64,000 bases of DNA from CBDFKU01 sp965248975 (GCA_965248975.1 CBDFKU010000020.1:481330-545329), one strand, 5' to 3'; positions 26,801 to 34,966 are shown, counted from the stretch's first letter. Made by a program: numbers and translations. Notes: a model not told the origin generated them from the letters alone.

Positions 26801-27061
26801 GATATCGACCGCGAGGACCTGAACGTAGACATGGGGACGCTGCTGGAGGGCAACGCCATAAACGAAGACGGTACTGAGGCGGCGCCCGTAATCAATGCGC
26901 TGGATGCCAGCCTGATGGCGGCAGCCCTCAACGAGGTTCGGTTCGACGCGAGATTAGACTACAATCGCGACGGGGCGGTAGACCAGGCCGACCTGGACAT
27001 CTTGAAAGATAACTACTACAACTTCTCGCCAGTGGTGGTGATACCTGGGGTGACCGACTAA
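23846..27061 (+). CDS. Large PKD/CHRD/dockerin extracellular protein, N-terminus uncertain
   Basis: 1071 residues. A cohesin-like domain opens the frame (LGATFTMVVQLDASPTAHVD). Several PKD-type domains follow (APVADAGPNQTVDLGDAVNL; ANAGPDQPTRKEGDTITLNG; two calx-like repeats with SFTRTHQY). A CHRD domain lies at about 583-710 (FAAHLDGAQQPSPV, FAHFHNGKLGENGGV, GRLYINVHTVNHGGGEIRGQI), then a beta domain and a dockerin-like end (YNRDGAVDQADLDILKDNYY). The only start is TTG 23846 and there is no signal peptide. An adjacent frame upstream reads VIPVLFAPDILPVPTPEVAP, so the true N-terminus has probably been lost or shifted. Confidence 0.75.
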   Translation: MGTKTVGLGATFTMVVQLDASPTAHVDATSLFINFDKDVLRVVGDAAGVAVDTPSGWFELAATRADNTTGEIDVSIGNVFGASIAAQTDIVTISFEAHGGASGGSPVTFSTAGDRTTNVGATVNQAVIDVTGTLNPATVTVTGGVNRAPVADAGPNQTVDLGDAVNLDGTGSSDPDGDQLTFTWTRISGPSVTLTDANTATPSFTPTVGGVYRFRLTVRDPGNLSGQSEVTITVNRPPTANAGPDQPTRKEGDTITLNGASSSDPDGDQLSFNWTQTGGPQVNLNVTGAATRTFLAADDGVYTFELEVSDGRLDSAPDEVVVTVANVDPTVDATVDPGAVDENGTVELDIDITDPGALDTFDVEIAWGDGTVEGPFLAPSRSFTRTHQYLDDNPTATPSDVNNVQVTVTDANDAGSSGTDSTNVTVNNVPPQINAIGENIFEGGTAELNVDIVDPGTQDTFTVEIDWDDGNPNEIFPLPAGTASFTRTHQYPDDDPSGTLSDIRNVSVTVTDDDTGSDTDTAPIGVQNVAPVVNAGPDQTVQSGSPAMLKASVIDPGILDNHTFIIDWGEPGSSQSQGTVIPNQFAAHLDGAQQPSPVDTRATGLGTFTLNLAGTQLTFDIPIELNLLTSSILFAHFHNGKLGENGGVVRTITDDLSGNSYTGTWSSTDPEPLTPELVEELRAGRLYINVHTVNHGGGEIRGQIGRAIMDSHIYASDGVYNVEVTVADDDLGQDSDTTSRIVGASVDLSLAPDRLDLGIGLQDLPNTGVLTLRAQANGTPVDDIHAVLNVDSRLNVANIDENPSSQSGVNVSCQTSPDGRTVTCDATGAIPTNGNFDIADITLQGGVIGPAPVGFDFAETTATSGGSTVLRDLSGALVKVNGLVDLDINVRLQAPAPGDSESFMVSIYPRDGLNPALAEMPWRIFDDSPPPVRSEELTVDADAPGGTSFTLSLTGLRTDVYDIVVGTMRPDGGLLDTLANLGDDVDIDREDLNVDMGTLLEGNAINEDGTEAAPVINALDASLMAAALNEVRFDARLDYNRDGAVDQADLDILKDNYYNFSPVVVIPGVTD

Positions 27062-27083
27062 AAAGAGTTCGGCTCGGCGGGTC

Positions 27084-27112
27084 TTGCCATCCGCCCGAGA
27101 ATATCGGATACT
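27084..27112 (+). promoter_or_regulatory. Promoter of the 5S rRNA gene
   Basis: TTGCCA (27084-27089), a 17-base spacer and GATACT (27107-27112). The predicted start around 27119 falls just before the 5S sequence, indicating that the gene is transcribed on its own. Confidence 0.5.
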
Positions 27113-27126
27113 ATAAGCACGCAAAG

Positions 27127-27248
27127 GTCCCTTGGTGGTTAGAGCGGGGTGGACCCACCCGTTCCCTTCCCGAACACGGAAGTGAAACGCCCCAGCGCTG
27201 ACGATACTGCTCCGGCAACGGGGTGGGAAAATAGGCCACCGCCGGGGG
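27127..27248 (+). rRNA. rrf: 5S ribosomal RNA
   Basis: The sequence carries the invariant 5S core: TGGACCCACCCGTTCCC, CCCGAACACGGAAGTGAAAC, CCCCAGCGCTGACGATACTG, and the closing GGGAAAATAGGCCACCGCC. The terminal helix is formed by GGTGG near 27134 and CCACC near 27238. The ends are approximate to a few bases. No 23S or 16S gene lies anywhere in the window, so this is an unlinked 5S gene with its own promoter and a terminator-like hairpin. Split rRNA genes are known in Dehalococcoidia. Confidence 0.93.
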
Positions 27249-27273
27249 GCTTTTGTTTTACCCCCAAAGCCCC
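27246..27273 (+). terminator. Probable 5S terminator
   Basis: GGGGCTTT (27246-27253) pairs with AAAGCCCC (27266-27273) around a T-rich loop. The T-rich stretch TTTTGTTTT directly follows the mature 5S 3' end and could itself act as the release tract of the 5S terminal helix. Confidence 0.4.
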
Positions 27274-27466
27274 AGAGCCAGCGGGCTATTCACCGGGCTT
27301 GCCATCCTAACCCGGACATGCAGAGGGTACTCTCCACGGCATTCACCTGGAGAATGCCCTTTCCTTTGCATGGGGGGTGTGATAGAGTGAAGTTCCAGAG
27401 GCCATTTGTTAAAATATTCACATGTCGGACCAGTGCTAACCCCCGGGAAAAGTGGGGCATTGATCC

Positions 27467-27496
27467 TTTACAACCTTTGATACAGCGACCTATAAT
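27467..27496 (+). promoter_or_regulatory. Promoter of clpC with long leader
   Basis: TTTACA (27467-27472), an 18-base spacer and TATAAT (27491-27496). The start near 27503 gives a leader of about 165 bases before clpC. The leader contains the perfect palindrome CCCAGCGCTGGG and ends AGGGGGTGCCAAG before the ATG. I find no CtsR-type operator. The region between the 5S gene and this promoter (27274-27466) holds nothing identifiable. Confidence 0.55.
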
Positions 27497-27669
27497 TGAA
27501 CATGCCGCTGTGAGTGCGTCGGGAGAGCAGAAAAGCACAGGTAGCCCGGCATCGCTCCATAGCCAGGATCGTAGTTAAAGGGAATAGCATCGGCCCGGGT
27601 GGTCCGGCAGAGCCCCAGCGCTGGGCGTCTCTACTCCACGCGTGATAAGCCGAACTAGGGGGTGCCAAG

Positions 27670-30138
27670 ATGGGCAGTAGATTCGAGAAGTTCTCGGAGA
27701 GGGCACGCAGAGTGTTGTCTCTCGCCCAGGAAGAGGCCCAGCGCTTCAATCATAACTACATAGGCACTGAGCACATCCTTCTGGGCCTGGTACGAGAGAC
27801 CGAGGGCGTGGCCGCCCGTGTCCTGGCTAACCTCGGAGTAGACCTGAACAAGGTGCGCTCCGCCGTGGAGTTCATTATCGGCAGGGGCGAGCGGCCGACT
27901 CAGGGTGAGATAGGCCTGACCCCCAGGGCTAAGAAGGTTGTCGAGCTGGCGGTGGACGAAGCCCGCCGCATGAACCACACCTACATCGGAACGGAGCACC
28001 TCCTCATCGGTCTCCTGCGCGAGGGCGAAGGCGTTGCCTCCGGCGTGCTGGAGAGCCTGGGCGTTACCCTGGACAAGGTCCGTACCGAGACACATCGCAT
28101 CCTGAGCCAGAGCTCACCCACCTCGTCGGGATACGGCGCCCGCACAGCTACCCGGACACCCACCCTGGACCAGTTGGGTATCGACCTCACGGCCGCGGCC
28201 CGGGCCAACAAGTTGGACCCCGTCATCGGCCGCGATCAGGAGATCCAGCGGGTGATCCAGATCCTCAGCCGCCGGACCAAGAACAATCCGGTGCTGATGG
28301 GAGAGCCGGGGGTAGGGAAGACCGCCATAGTGGAGGCCCTGGCCCAGCGGATCGCCGGGAGTGACATCCCCGAAACCCTGCAAGGGAAACGTCTGGTGAC
28401 CCTGGACATGGGTGCGCTGGTGGCCGGCACAAAGTACAGGGGTGAGTTCGAGGAGAGGCTGAAGAAGGTTATTGAAGAAATCAAAGCCTCGGGCAACTGC
28501 GTACTGTTCATCGACGAGATGCACACCATCGTCGGGGCGGGCGCGGCCGAGGGCGCGGTGGACGCCGCCAACATCCTGAAGCCCTCCCTGGCCAGGGGGG
28601 AGCTACAGTGCATCGGCGCCACCACCATGGACGACTATCGTAAGCACGTGGAACGGGACCCGGCCCTGGAGCGGCGCTTCCAGCCGGTAATCGTGGCCGA
28701 GCCCACCATTGAGGAGACCGCCAACATACTCCGCGGCGTCAAGAGCCGCTACGAAGAGCACCACCAGTTGGACATTACCGATGAGGCCGTGGTCATGGCG
28801 GCGAGCCTGTCGGCCCGGTTCATCGCCGACCGTTACCTGCCCGACAAGGCGATAGACTTGATGGACGAAGCCTCCTCCCGGGTGCGCCTCAGGACCAGCA
28901 CCACGCCCCTGTCCGTCAAAGAGGTGACCAAGGTACTGGAGAACGTGCGCAAAGAGAAGGATGAGGCCATCACCTCACAGCAGTACGAGTACGCCGCGGA
29001 GTTGCGAGAGCGCGAGGTCCGGCTTGTAGAGAAGGTGGAGACGCTGGAGAGCGAGTGGCACGAGGAGCAGCAGAAAGAGCGTGCAGAGGTCACCAGCGAG
29101 GACATCGCCGAGGTCGTCAGCATGTGGACCGGGATCCCGGTGACCCGGCTGGCCCTGGAAGAGACGGACCGGCTCCTCCACATGGAGGAGGGGCTGCACA
29201 AGCGCATCGTGGGCCAGGAAGAGGCCATAGTCAGTATCTCTAAGGCCGTGCGCCGCGCCCGGGCGGGCCTGAAGGACCCCCGACGTCCGATTGGGGCCTT
29301 CTTGTTCCTGGGACCCACCGGCGTGGGCAAGACCGAGTTGGTGAGGGCGATGTCCGAGTTCATGTTCGGCAGTGAAGAGAGCATGATCCGCCTGGACATG
29401 TCCGAGTTCCAGGAGAGGCACACCGTAGCCCGGCTCATCGGGGCACCGCCCGGCTACATCGGCTACGAAGAAGGCGGACAGCTCACCGAGGCGGTGAGGC
29501 ACAAGTCCTACTGCGCCATTCTCCTGGACGAGATCGAAAAGGCCCATCCGGAAGTGTTCAACATCCTTCTGCAGATCTTCGACGACGGGCACCTCAGCGA
29601 CGCGAAGGGCCGCCGGGTGGACTTTCGCAACTGCATAATAGTCATGACCAGCAACCTGGGGTCGGACCTGATCAAGCGGGAGACCGCGCTGGGCTTCGCC
29701 ATCAAGGCAGAGGAAGCACAGTCGGAGAAGCAGTCCTACGAGCGGATGAAGGACAAGGTGCTCAACGAGGTGAAGCGCTTCTTCAGGCCCGAGTTCCTGA
29801 ACCGTATCGACGCCAACGTGGTGTTCCACGCCCTGTCCCAGTCCCACATCATGTCCATCGTCGACCTGATGATGGAACAGGTGCGGTTGGAGTTGGAGGA
29901 AAAGAAGATCGGCTTGGAGACCACCGATGCCGCCAAAGTGTATTTAGCGGAAAAGGGCTACGACCCCAACTTCGGTGCCAGGCCGCTGCGCAGGCTGATC
30001 CAGGACACGGTGGAGGACAAGCTCTCCGAGGATCTGCTGGGTGGGAAGCTCCACGCCGGAGATATTGCGGTGGTCGACGTCGAGGACGGTGAGACCGTGA
30101 TCCGGGTCAGGGAGATGGCGGCTCTACCCGCGGGCTAG
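27670..30138 (+). CDS. clpC: ATP-dependent Clp protease ATPase subunit ClpC
   Basis: 822 residues, full family length. Two Clp-N repeats occupy the first 145 residues (FSERARRVLSLAQEEAQRFN; YIGTEHLLIGLLREGEG). The first AAA+ module has Walker A GEPGVGKT at 211-218 and VLFIDEMHTIVGAG. A UVR-like middle domain follows (AITSQQYEYAAELREREVRL). The second AAA+ module has Walker A GPTGVGKT at 548-555 and LLDEIEKAHPEVFN. It unfolds substrates for ClpP, which is not in the window. It has its own promoter and is followed by a strong terminator, so it is monocistronic. Confidence 0.97.
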   Translation: MGSRFEKFSERARRVLSLAQEEAQRFNHNYIGTEHILLGLVRETEGVAARVLANLGVDLNKVRSAVEFIIGRGERPTQGEIGLTPRAKKVVELAVDEARRMNHTYIGTEHLLIGLLREGEGVASGVLESLGVTLDKVRTETHRILSQSSPTSSGYGARTATRTPTLDQLGIDLTAAARANKLDPVIGRDQEIQRVIQILSRRTKNNPVLMGEPGVGKTAIVEALAQRIAGSDIPETLQGKRLVTLDMGALVAGTKYRGEFEERLKKVIEEIKASGNCVLFIDEMHTIVGAGAAEGAVDAANILKPSLARGELQCIGATTMDDYRKHVERDPALERRFQPVIVAEPTIEETANILRGVKSRYEEHHQLDITDEAVVMAASLSARFIADRYLPDKAIDLMDEASSRVRLRTSTTPLSVKEVTKVLENVRKEKDEAITSQQYEYAAELREREVRLVEKVETLESEWHEEQQKERAEVTSEDIAEVVSMWTGIPVTRLALEETDRLLHMEEGLHKRIVGQEEAIVSISKAVRRARAGLKDPRRPIGAFLFLGPTGVGKTELVRAMSEFMFGSEESMIRLDMSEFQERHTVARLIGAPPGYIGYEEGGQLTEAVRHKSYCAILLDEIEKAHPEVFNILLQIFDDGHLSDAKGRRVDFRNCIIVMTSNLGSDLIKRETALGFAIKAEEAQSEKQSYERMKDKVLNEVKRFFRPEFLNRIDANVVFHALSQSHIMSIVDLMMEQVRLELEEKKIGLETTDAAKVYLAEKGYDPNFGARPLRRLIQDTVEDKLSEDLLGGKLHAGDIAVVDVEDGETVIRVREMAALPAG

Positions 30139-30164
30139 CCTGTATCTAACCGAGGGACGCGATT

Positions 30165-30196
30165 CAGGGAGGCCCCGGGCATACGGGGCCTCCCTG
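30165..30196 (+). terminator. Terminator hairpin after clpC
   Basis: CAGGGAGGCCCCG (30165-30177) and CGGGGCCTCCCTG (30184-30196) form 13 perfect pairs with a six-base loop. The stem is very stable although the T-run is absent. Confidence 0.7.
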
Positions 30197-30254
30197 TGCT
30201 AACAGGGGGTAGGCCCGCCCGATCTGACGGCCACCACGATGAGGTGCCTCCGAA

Positions 30255-31676
30255 TTGCCCAGAGACAAGACCAAGACCGTCTACTTCTGCCAGGGCTGTG
30301 GACACGAAAGCCCCAAGTGGATGGGTTTCTGCCCTTCCTGCGGCGAGCACAACCCTCTGGTAGAGCGTCCCGAAGCCAGCGGCGGATCCCGCCAAAGGTG
30401 GCTGGACCCAGGCTCGACGGAGCCCCAGGAGCTGGCTGGCATCTCCTACGACGAGGGGCACCGTATTCCCTTGGCCTTCCCGGACCTGAACAGGGTCTTG
30501 GGGGGAGGCCTGGTCCCCGGCTCACTGACCCTCATGGCAGGGGAGCCGGGAGTAGGCAAGTCCACACTGCTTCTCCAGACCGCCAGCTCCCTTGCCACGT
30601 CCGGCAGCCGGGTGCTGTACGTTACCGGTGAGGAATCGCCCCAGCAGATCAAGCTGCGCTCCCAGCGTCTGGGGTTTTCAGGACAGGGGATTTATCTGCT
30701 GTCCGAGACCGACGTGGACGAGATCGTCCAGCACCTGGAACGGTTTCGGCCCGCCGTCGCGATAGTGGACTCCATCCAGACACTGTACACCCCGGAGGTC
30801 CCCTCGGGCCCCGGAAGCGTGGGACAGGTGCGGGAATGCGCCCTGAGGTTGATGCGTTGGGCCAAGGCCAGGGCCGTGCCGGTGCTGCTGGCCGGGCACC
30901 TAACCAAGGACGGTGCACTGGCGGGACCCCGTGTGCTGGAGCACATGGTGGACGTGGTCCTCTACCTGGAAGGCGAAACCCTGAGCGCCTACCGCATCCT
31001 GAGGGGTGCGAAGAACCGATTTGGCTCCACCAACGAGGTGGGGATATTTCAGATGGGGGTCGGCGGCCTGGAGGAGGTCTCTGACCCATCCAGCTTCCTT
31101 CTCTCCCAGCGGCAGGAAGGAGCCGTGGGCTCGGCCATCGTACCCATCCTGGAAGGGAGCCGGCCGCTGTTGGTGGAGGTCCAGGCGCTGACCTCCCCCT
31201 CCGTGCTGGCAGTGCCCCGGCGGGTGGCCAACGGCGTCGACCACAACAGGCTCCTCATGTTGGTGGCCGTCCTGAGCAGGCGCGCGAACCTGAACCTGTC
31301 AGGCCAGGACATCATCGTAAACGTGGTGAGCGGCTTGCAGATACGGGAGCCGGCCAGCGACACGGCGATCGCCCTGGCGATTGCCTCCAGCCTGCGCAAT
31401 ATCCCTGTGAGCCCCGGAATGGTCGCCCTGGGCGAGGTCGGCCTGAGCGGCGAGCTGAGGAGCGTGCCCCAACTGCGACGCCGTCTCGACGAGGCGGCCA
31501 GGTTGGGGTTCAGCCGGTGCCTGGTGCCCGCATCCGCCGCAGAGAGGCCCGGAAAGGCGGACAGGGTCGAGGCGCTGTTCGCATCCACCCTGTCGGACGC
31601 CCTACGCCGGTGCCTGGACAGGGGGAGGGGTCAGGCGGCCCAGCCGTCGGTCGAGTTCGCGGAAGAGCACGCCTAG
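30255..31676 (+). CDS. radA: DNA repair protein RadA
   Basis: A RecA-like ATPase that aids branch migration of recombination intermediates. 473 residues from TTG 30255, with GAGGTG 9 bases upstream. The N-terminal zinc finger is YFCQGCGHESPKWMGFCPSCG. Walker A is MAGEPGVGKSTLLLQ; the RadA-specific KNRFGSTNEVGIFQM motif follows. The C-terminal Lon-protease-like domain is VNVVSGLQIREPASDTAIALAIASS and GEVGLSGELRSVPQ. There is a short unstructured C-terminal extension. clpC-radA adjacency is common in bacteria. Confidence 0.96.
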   Translation: MPRDKTKTVYFCQGCGHESPKWMGFCPSCGEHNPLVERPEASGGSRQRWLDPGSTEPQELAGISYDEGHRIPLAFPDLNRVLGGGLVPGSLTLMAGEPGVGKSTLLLQTASSLATSGSRVLYVTGEESPQQIKLRSQRLGFSGQGIYLLSETDVDEIVQHLERFRPAVAIVDSIQTLYTPEVPSGPGSVGQVRECALRLMRWAKARAVPVLLAGHLTKDGALAGPRVLEHMVDVVLYLEGETLSAYRILRGAKNRFGSTNEVGIFQMGVGGLEEVSDPSSFLLSQRQEGAVGSAIVPILEGSRPLLVEVQALTSPSVLAVPRRVANGVDHNRLLMLVAVLSRRANLNLSGQDIIVNVVSGLQIREPASDTAIALAIASSLRNIPVSPGMVALGEVGLSGELRSVPQLRRRLDEAARLGFSRCLVPASAAERPGKADRVEALFASTLSDALRRCLDRGRGQAAQPSVEFAEEHA

Positions 31677-31731
31677 TGGCCAGCACATTCCAACTGCGCT
31701 TGCCCCAGCGGTGGCGGTACCAGCCACATAA

Positions 31732-32919
31732 ATGAATAGGCTAGGCATACTCGTCCTGCTTTTGCTGGCGATACTTGCTGCCTGCAAAGAAGGAGAGCCC
31801 TCACCTACGCCCGCCGACGCGGGGGATACTGGTCCTGGGCCGTCTGCCCTGCCCGTCGCGGTGCCCTTCGAGGCGGTGGGTGAGGACGGGGACGGTACCT
31901 TGGTGGCAGCTCCAACCAGGACACCCACGATGATACCCTCGCCTACCGCCACGTCCGTGCCGGCCGAGGAGACACCGAGGCCGAGCCCTACCTCCGTTCC
32001 CACACCTGCCTCCACCGCTACGTCTATCCCCACCCGGCGCCCCACGCCCACTTTCACTCTGCCTCCCACCGCGACGCCGACCACCCTGCCCACGTCTACT
32101 CCCATCCCCACTCGGCGGCCCGGGGATACGCCGTCGCCTCGACCCAGCCCTACGGTGGACGTCGAGCCGACCATTACGCCAACGCCGACCCCCTTACCTA
32201 CACCAACACCGACGCACACTCCCACCCCCACTCCTACGGTTACCCCGACGCCTACCATCGTCCTGACGCCCACGCCTACTCCACAGCTGGTCCAACCCGA
32301 ATGGACCTTGCAGCTAGCCATGTCCTGGACGCCCAGGGGGCTGCCAGGCTTCCTCAACCTGCGTCTGGGCCTGCTGGGGGAATGCCCCGACGCGGAGTGG
32401 TGCTCCGGCTCCTTCCCGCCTGTCCCTAGCGACGATTTCCCATTCACGGTCAATCTGTGCCACCCTGAGCCCGGCCGGACCGATTGCAATGACGTACGCC
32501 ACCTTTCGCAGAGCCTGCAGTCTCCGGCGGAGGCGGCGCACACCTGGCTGGTGGAGGTGAGCCACACCGGACCGCTGGAGAGCATCACTTTCAGATGGGA
32601 CCATCGCAAGCTGAGAGAAACGTCTCCCGCCCTCAGGGTACGCATCATCAGCGATCGCAGAAACTGCGGCGTGAATCCTCCAACGATAATAAGCATGACG
32701 AATCCGCCTCAAGAGATCGCGGAGTACATGTTGTGCATGGGCCAGGAGGTGACCACCAGCGCCTTCCTGATTTGTAGCTGGGTGGGGGTGCGCCCCAGGA
32801 ATGCTCCTGAGTGGCGGTTTTCACAGATTAGTCGGAAATTGACACCCAATTTTCGGGGCTTTAGCCCCAAGGGCTGGTATACTATAGTAGATATAATCAA
32901 TATATATGGGATGTGGTGA
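31732..32919 (+). CDS. Thr/Pro-rich lipoprotein
   Basis: 395 residues. The signal peptide MNRLGILVLLLLAILAAC ends in a lipobox (LAAC), so Cys18 is the likely lipidated residue. A long Thr/Pro/Ser linker follows to about residue 184, built of PTPT-like repeats and probably spanning the cell-wall layer. The C-terminal domain of about 150 residues has four or more cysteines (GECPDAEWCSG, LCHPEPGRTDCND), suggesting disulfides, and is unfamiliar. The last 50 codons run across the gyrB promoter and the stop overlaps the gyrB start (TGATG), so the true C-terminus could be shorter if a nearby stop was lost. Confidence 0.75.
   Translation: MNRLGILVLLLLAILAACKEGEPSPTPADAGDTGPGPSALPVAVPFEAVGEDGDGTLVAAPTRTPTMIPSPTATSVPAEETPRPSPTSVPTPASTATSIPTRRPTPTFTLPPTATPTTLPTSTPIPTRRPGDTPSPRPSPTVDVEPTITPTPTPLPTPTPTHTPTPTPTVTPTPTIVLTPTPTPQLVQPEWTLQLAMSWTPRGLPGFLNLRLGLLGECPDAEWCSGSFPPVPSDDFPFTVNLCHPEPGRTDCNDVRHLSQSLQSPAEAAHTWLVEVSHTGPLESITFRWDHRKLRETSPALRVRIISDRRNCGVNPPTIISMTNPPQEIAEYMLCMGQEVTTSAFLICSWVGVRPRNAPEWRFSQISRKLTPNFRGFSPKGWYTIVDIINIYGMW
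32875..32897 (+). promoter_or_regulatory. gyrB promoter region
   Basis: There are two candidate -10 elements: extended TGGTATACT (32875-32883) and TATAAT (32892-32897), preceded by a small GGGGC/GCCCC hairpin (32855-32868). They lie inside the upstream lipoprotein frame. Leaders would be about 15-30 bases. Confidence 0.5.
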
Positions 32920-34853
32920 TGACGGTAGAATACACCGCTAAAGATATTCAAGTCCTGGAGGGCCTCGAGGCGGTACGCCTGCGGCCCGGCATGTACATCG
33001 GCAGCACCGACCAGCGCGGGCTCCACCATCTCATATACGAGATGGTGGACAACAGCGTGGACGAGGCCATGGCCGGCTACTGCACCAAGGTCCAGATAAA
33101 CATCCGGGAGGACGGCTCGATCCAGGTAAGCGACGACGGCCGCGGTATCCCGGTGGACATCCACCCCACCACCGGCCGCCCGGCGCTGGAAACGGTGATG
33201 ACCACCCTCCACGCGGGAGGCAAGTTCGGAGGCGGAGCCTACAAAGTTTCGGGAGGCCTCCACGGGGTCGGCGCATCGGTGGTCAACGGGCTCTCCTCCC
33301 ACATGCGCGTGGAGGTGAGAAGGAACGGCTCTATCTACTACCAGGAGCACCGCAAGGGCATACCGTTCACCGATGTCGTGAAGGAAGCCGCTCCGGAGGG
33401 GTCGGATGGCACCACAGGCACCACCGCCACCTTCACCCCCGACATCGCAATCTTCCCTCGCCTGGACTACGACTTCGACGTCATTGTTAGCCACTTCAAG
33501 GAGGTCGCCTACCTGAACAAGGGTCTGGAAGTGCACTTTCTCAGCGAGTGGCACGAGGAGCAGCGGGAGGGGGACACCGCTCGCTCCTACTACTTCGACG
33601 GCGGCCTGGCCAGCCTGGTGAGGAGCATGAACCAGCACCGCAAGGTACTCCAGGACAAGCCATTCTACATGCTCAAGACGGTGGACGACGTCATCGTCGA
33701 GGGCGCCATCCAGTACAACGACGGCTACAGTGAGTCCGTCCTCTCCTTCGCCAACTGCATCAACACCGGGGAGGGTGGGACCCACCTTACCGGCTTCCGC
33801 GCCGCCGTCACCCGGGTTATAAACGACTACGGCCGCAAGCAGAAGCTCCTCAGGGACGACCAGCCCAACCTCCTGGGCGAGGACGTGCGGGAGGGGCTTA
33901 CTGCGGTTATCAGCGTCAAGCTGACCGATCCCCAGTTCGAGGGCCAGACCAAGACGAAGCTGGGCAACACCGAGATCAAGAGCATCGTGGAAACGACAGT
34001 GGCGGAGTCCCTGACCCAATACCTGGAGGAACACCCTCTCGACGCCAAGAGAGTGGTGGAGAACTGCCTCACCGCCCAGAAGGCCCGGGAGGCGGCCAAG
34101 AAGGCCCGGGAGCTGGTCATCCGTAAGAACGCCCTGGACGGATCGTCCCTGCCGGGCAAGCTGGCCGACTGCTCCGAGCGCAACCCCTCGCTCTCGGAGA
34201 TCTACATCGTGGAGGGTGAGTCCGCGGGCGGCTCGGCCAAGATGGGCCGTGACCGGCGCTTCCAGGCGATCCTCCCGCTGAAGGGCAAGATCCTCAACGT
34301 GGAGCGGGTGCTGCGTCAGCCGGACAAGATCCTGGGCCACGAAGAGATCAGGGCCCTCATCGCGGCCCTGGGCGCCGGAGAGGGAGAGGACTTCAACTCG
34401 GCCAAGCTGCGCTACCACACGGTGATTATCATGACCGACGCCGACGTTGACGGCTCCCACATCCGCACTCTGATCCTCACCTTCTTCTTCCGCCGCATGC
34501 GGGAGCTGATCGACGACGGCCACCTGTTTATCGCCCAGCCACCCCTGTACCGCATTCAGTCGGGCAAGCAGATCAATTACGCCTACACCGAAGAGGGCCG
34601 GGAGCTGATGATGAAGTCCTACGACGGCAAGCGGGGCGTCCAGGTCCAGCGCTACAAGGGACTGGGAGAGATGAACCCCGACCAGCTCTGGGAGACCACC
34701 ATGGACCCCGAGAACCGCAACATGCTCCAAGTCTCCGTCGAAGACGTCATTGAGGCCGACAACACCTTCACCGCCCTGATGGGAGACGTAGTAGAGCCCC
34801 GGAAGAAGTTCATCCAGACCTACGCACGCAGCGTCCGGGAGCTGGACGTCTAG
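32919..34853 (+). CDS. gyrB: DNA gyrase subunit B
   Basis: This is the ATPase/TOPRIM subunit of gyrase, which introduces negative supercoils. It has 644 residues from ATG 32919; GTGs two and one codons earlier are alternatives. GHKL ATPase motifs are EMVDNSVDEA, DDGRGIPVDIHP and GGLHGVGASVVN. The transducer and TOPRIM domains follow with YIVEGESAGGSAKMGRDR, PLKGKILNVE and IIMTDADVDGSHI, then the C-terminal QRYKGLGEMNPDQLWETTM. Its length fits the short (non-inserted) GyrB class. gyrA is not in the window. Confidence 0.96.
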   Translation: MTVEYTAKDIQVLEGLEAVRLRPGMYIGSTDQRGLHHLIYEMVDNSVDEAMAGYCTKVQINIREDGSIQVSDDGRGIPVDIHPTTGRPALETVMTTLHAGGKFGGGAYKVSGGLHGVGASVVNGLSSHMRVEVRRNGSIYYQEHRKGIPFTDVVKEAAPEGSDGTTGTTATFTPDIAIFPRLDYDFDVIVSHFKEVAYLNKGLEVHFLSEWHEEQREGDTARSYYFDGGLASLVRSMNQHRKVLQDKPFYMLKTVDDVIVEGAIQYNDGYSESVLSFANCINTGEGGTHLTGFRAAVTRVINDYGRKQKLLRDDQPNLLGEDVREGLTAVISVKLTDPQFEGQTKTKLGNTEIKSIVETTVAESLTQYLEEHPLDAKRVVENCLTAQKAREAAKKARELVIRKNALDGSSLPGKLADCSERNPSLSEIYIVEGESAGGSAKMGRDRRFQAILPLKGKILNVERVLRQPDKILGHEEIRALIAALGAGEGEDFNSAKLRYHTVIIMTDADVDGSHIRTLILTFFFRRMRELIDDGHLFIAQPPLYRIQSGKQINYAYTEEGRELMMKSYDGKRGVQVQRYKGLGEMNPDQLWETTMDPENRNMLQVSVEDVIEADNTFTALMGDVVEPRKKFIQTYARSVRELDV

Positions 34854-34861
34854 CGGTAAAA

Positions 34862-34930
34862 TCCCCTCTTCCTGTGAGGGGAGAGGGCCAGGGTGAGGGT
34901 GATGCCCCTCCCTCTAACTACCTCCCTCAA
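34862..34930 (+). repeat. G-rich intergenic repeat (REP-like), copy 1
   Basis: TCCCCTC (34862-34868) pairs with GAGGGGA (34876-34882), followed by GAGGGCCAGGGTGAGGG and a CCCTCCCTC/GGAAGGG region. A related arrangement occurs at 43226-43290. This looks like an extragenic palindromic repeat located just after a gene. Confidence 0.45.
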
Positions 34931-34966
34931 GGAAGGGAGAACCCAGCGCCAGTCCAGGAGGCTGCC

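Noticed and set aside
27560..27650. T-box riboswitch upstream of clpC (GGGTGGTCCGG resembles the T-box core)
   Set aside because: The match is partial, no specifier loop is recognisable, and clpC is not a T-box target.
31900..32290. Short tandem repeats resembling a CRISPR or minisatellite
   Set aside because: They encode the Thr/Pro linker of a lipoprotein in one continuous frame; repeat units are irregular and lack spacers.
32709..34730. 673-residue minus-strand ORF opposite gyrB
   Set aside because: It is a frame shadow of gyrB with no family motifs; gyrB itself is unmistakable.
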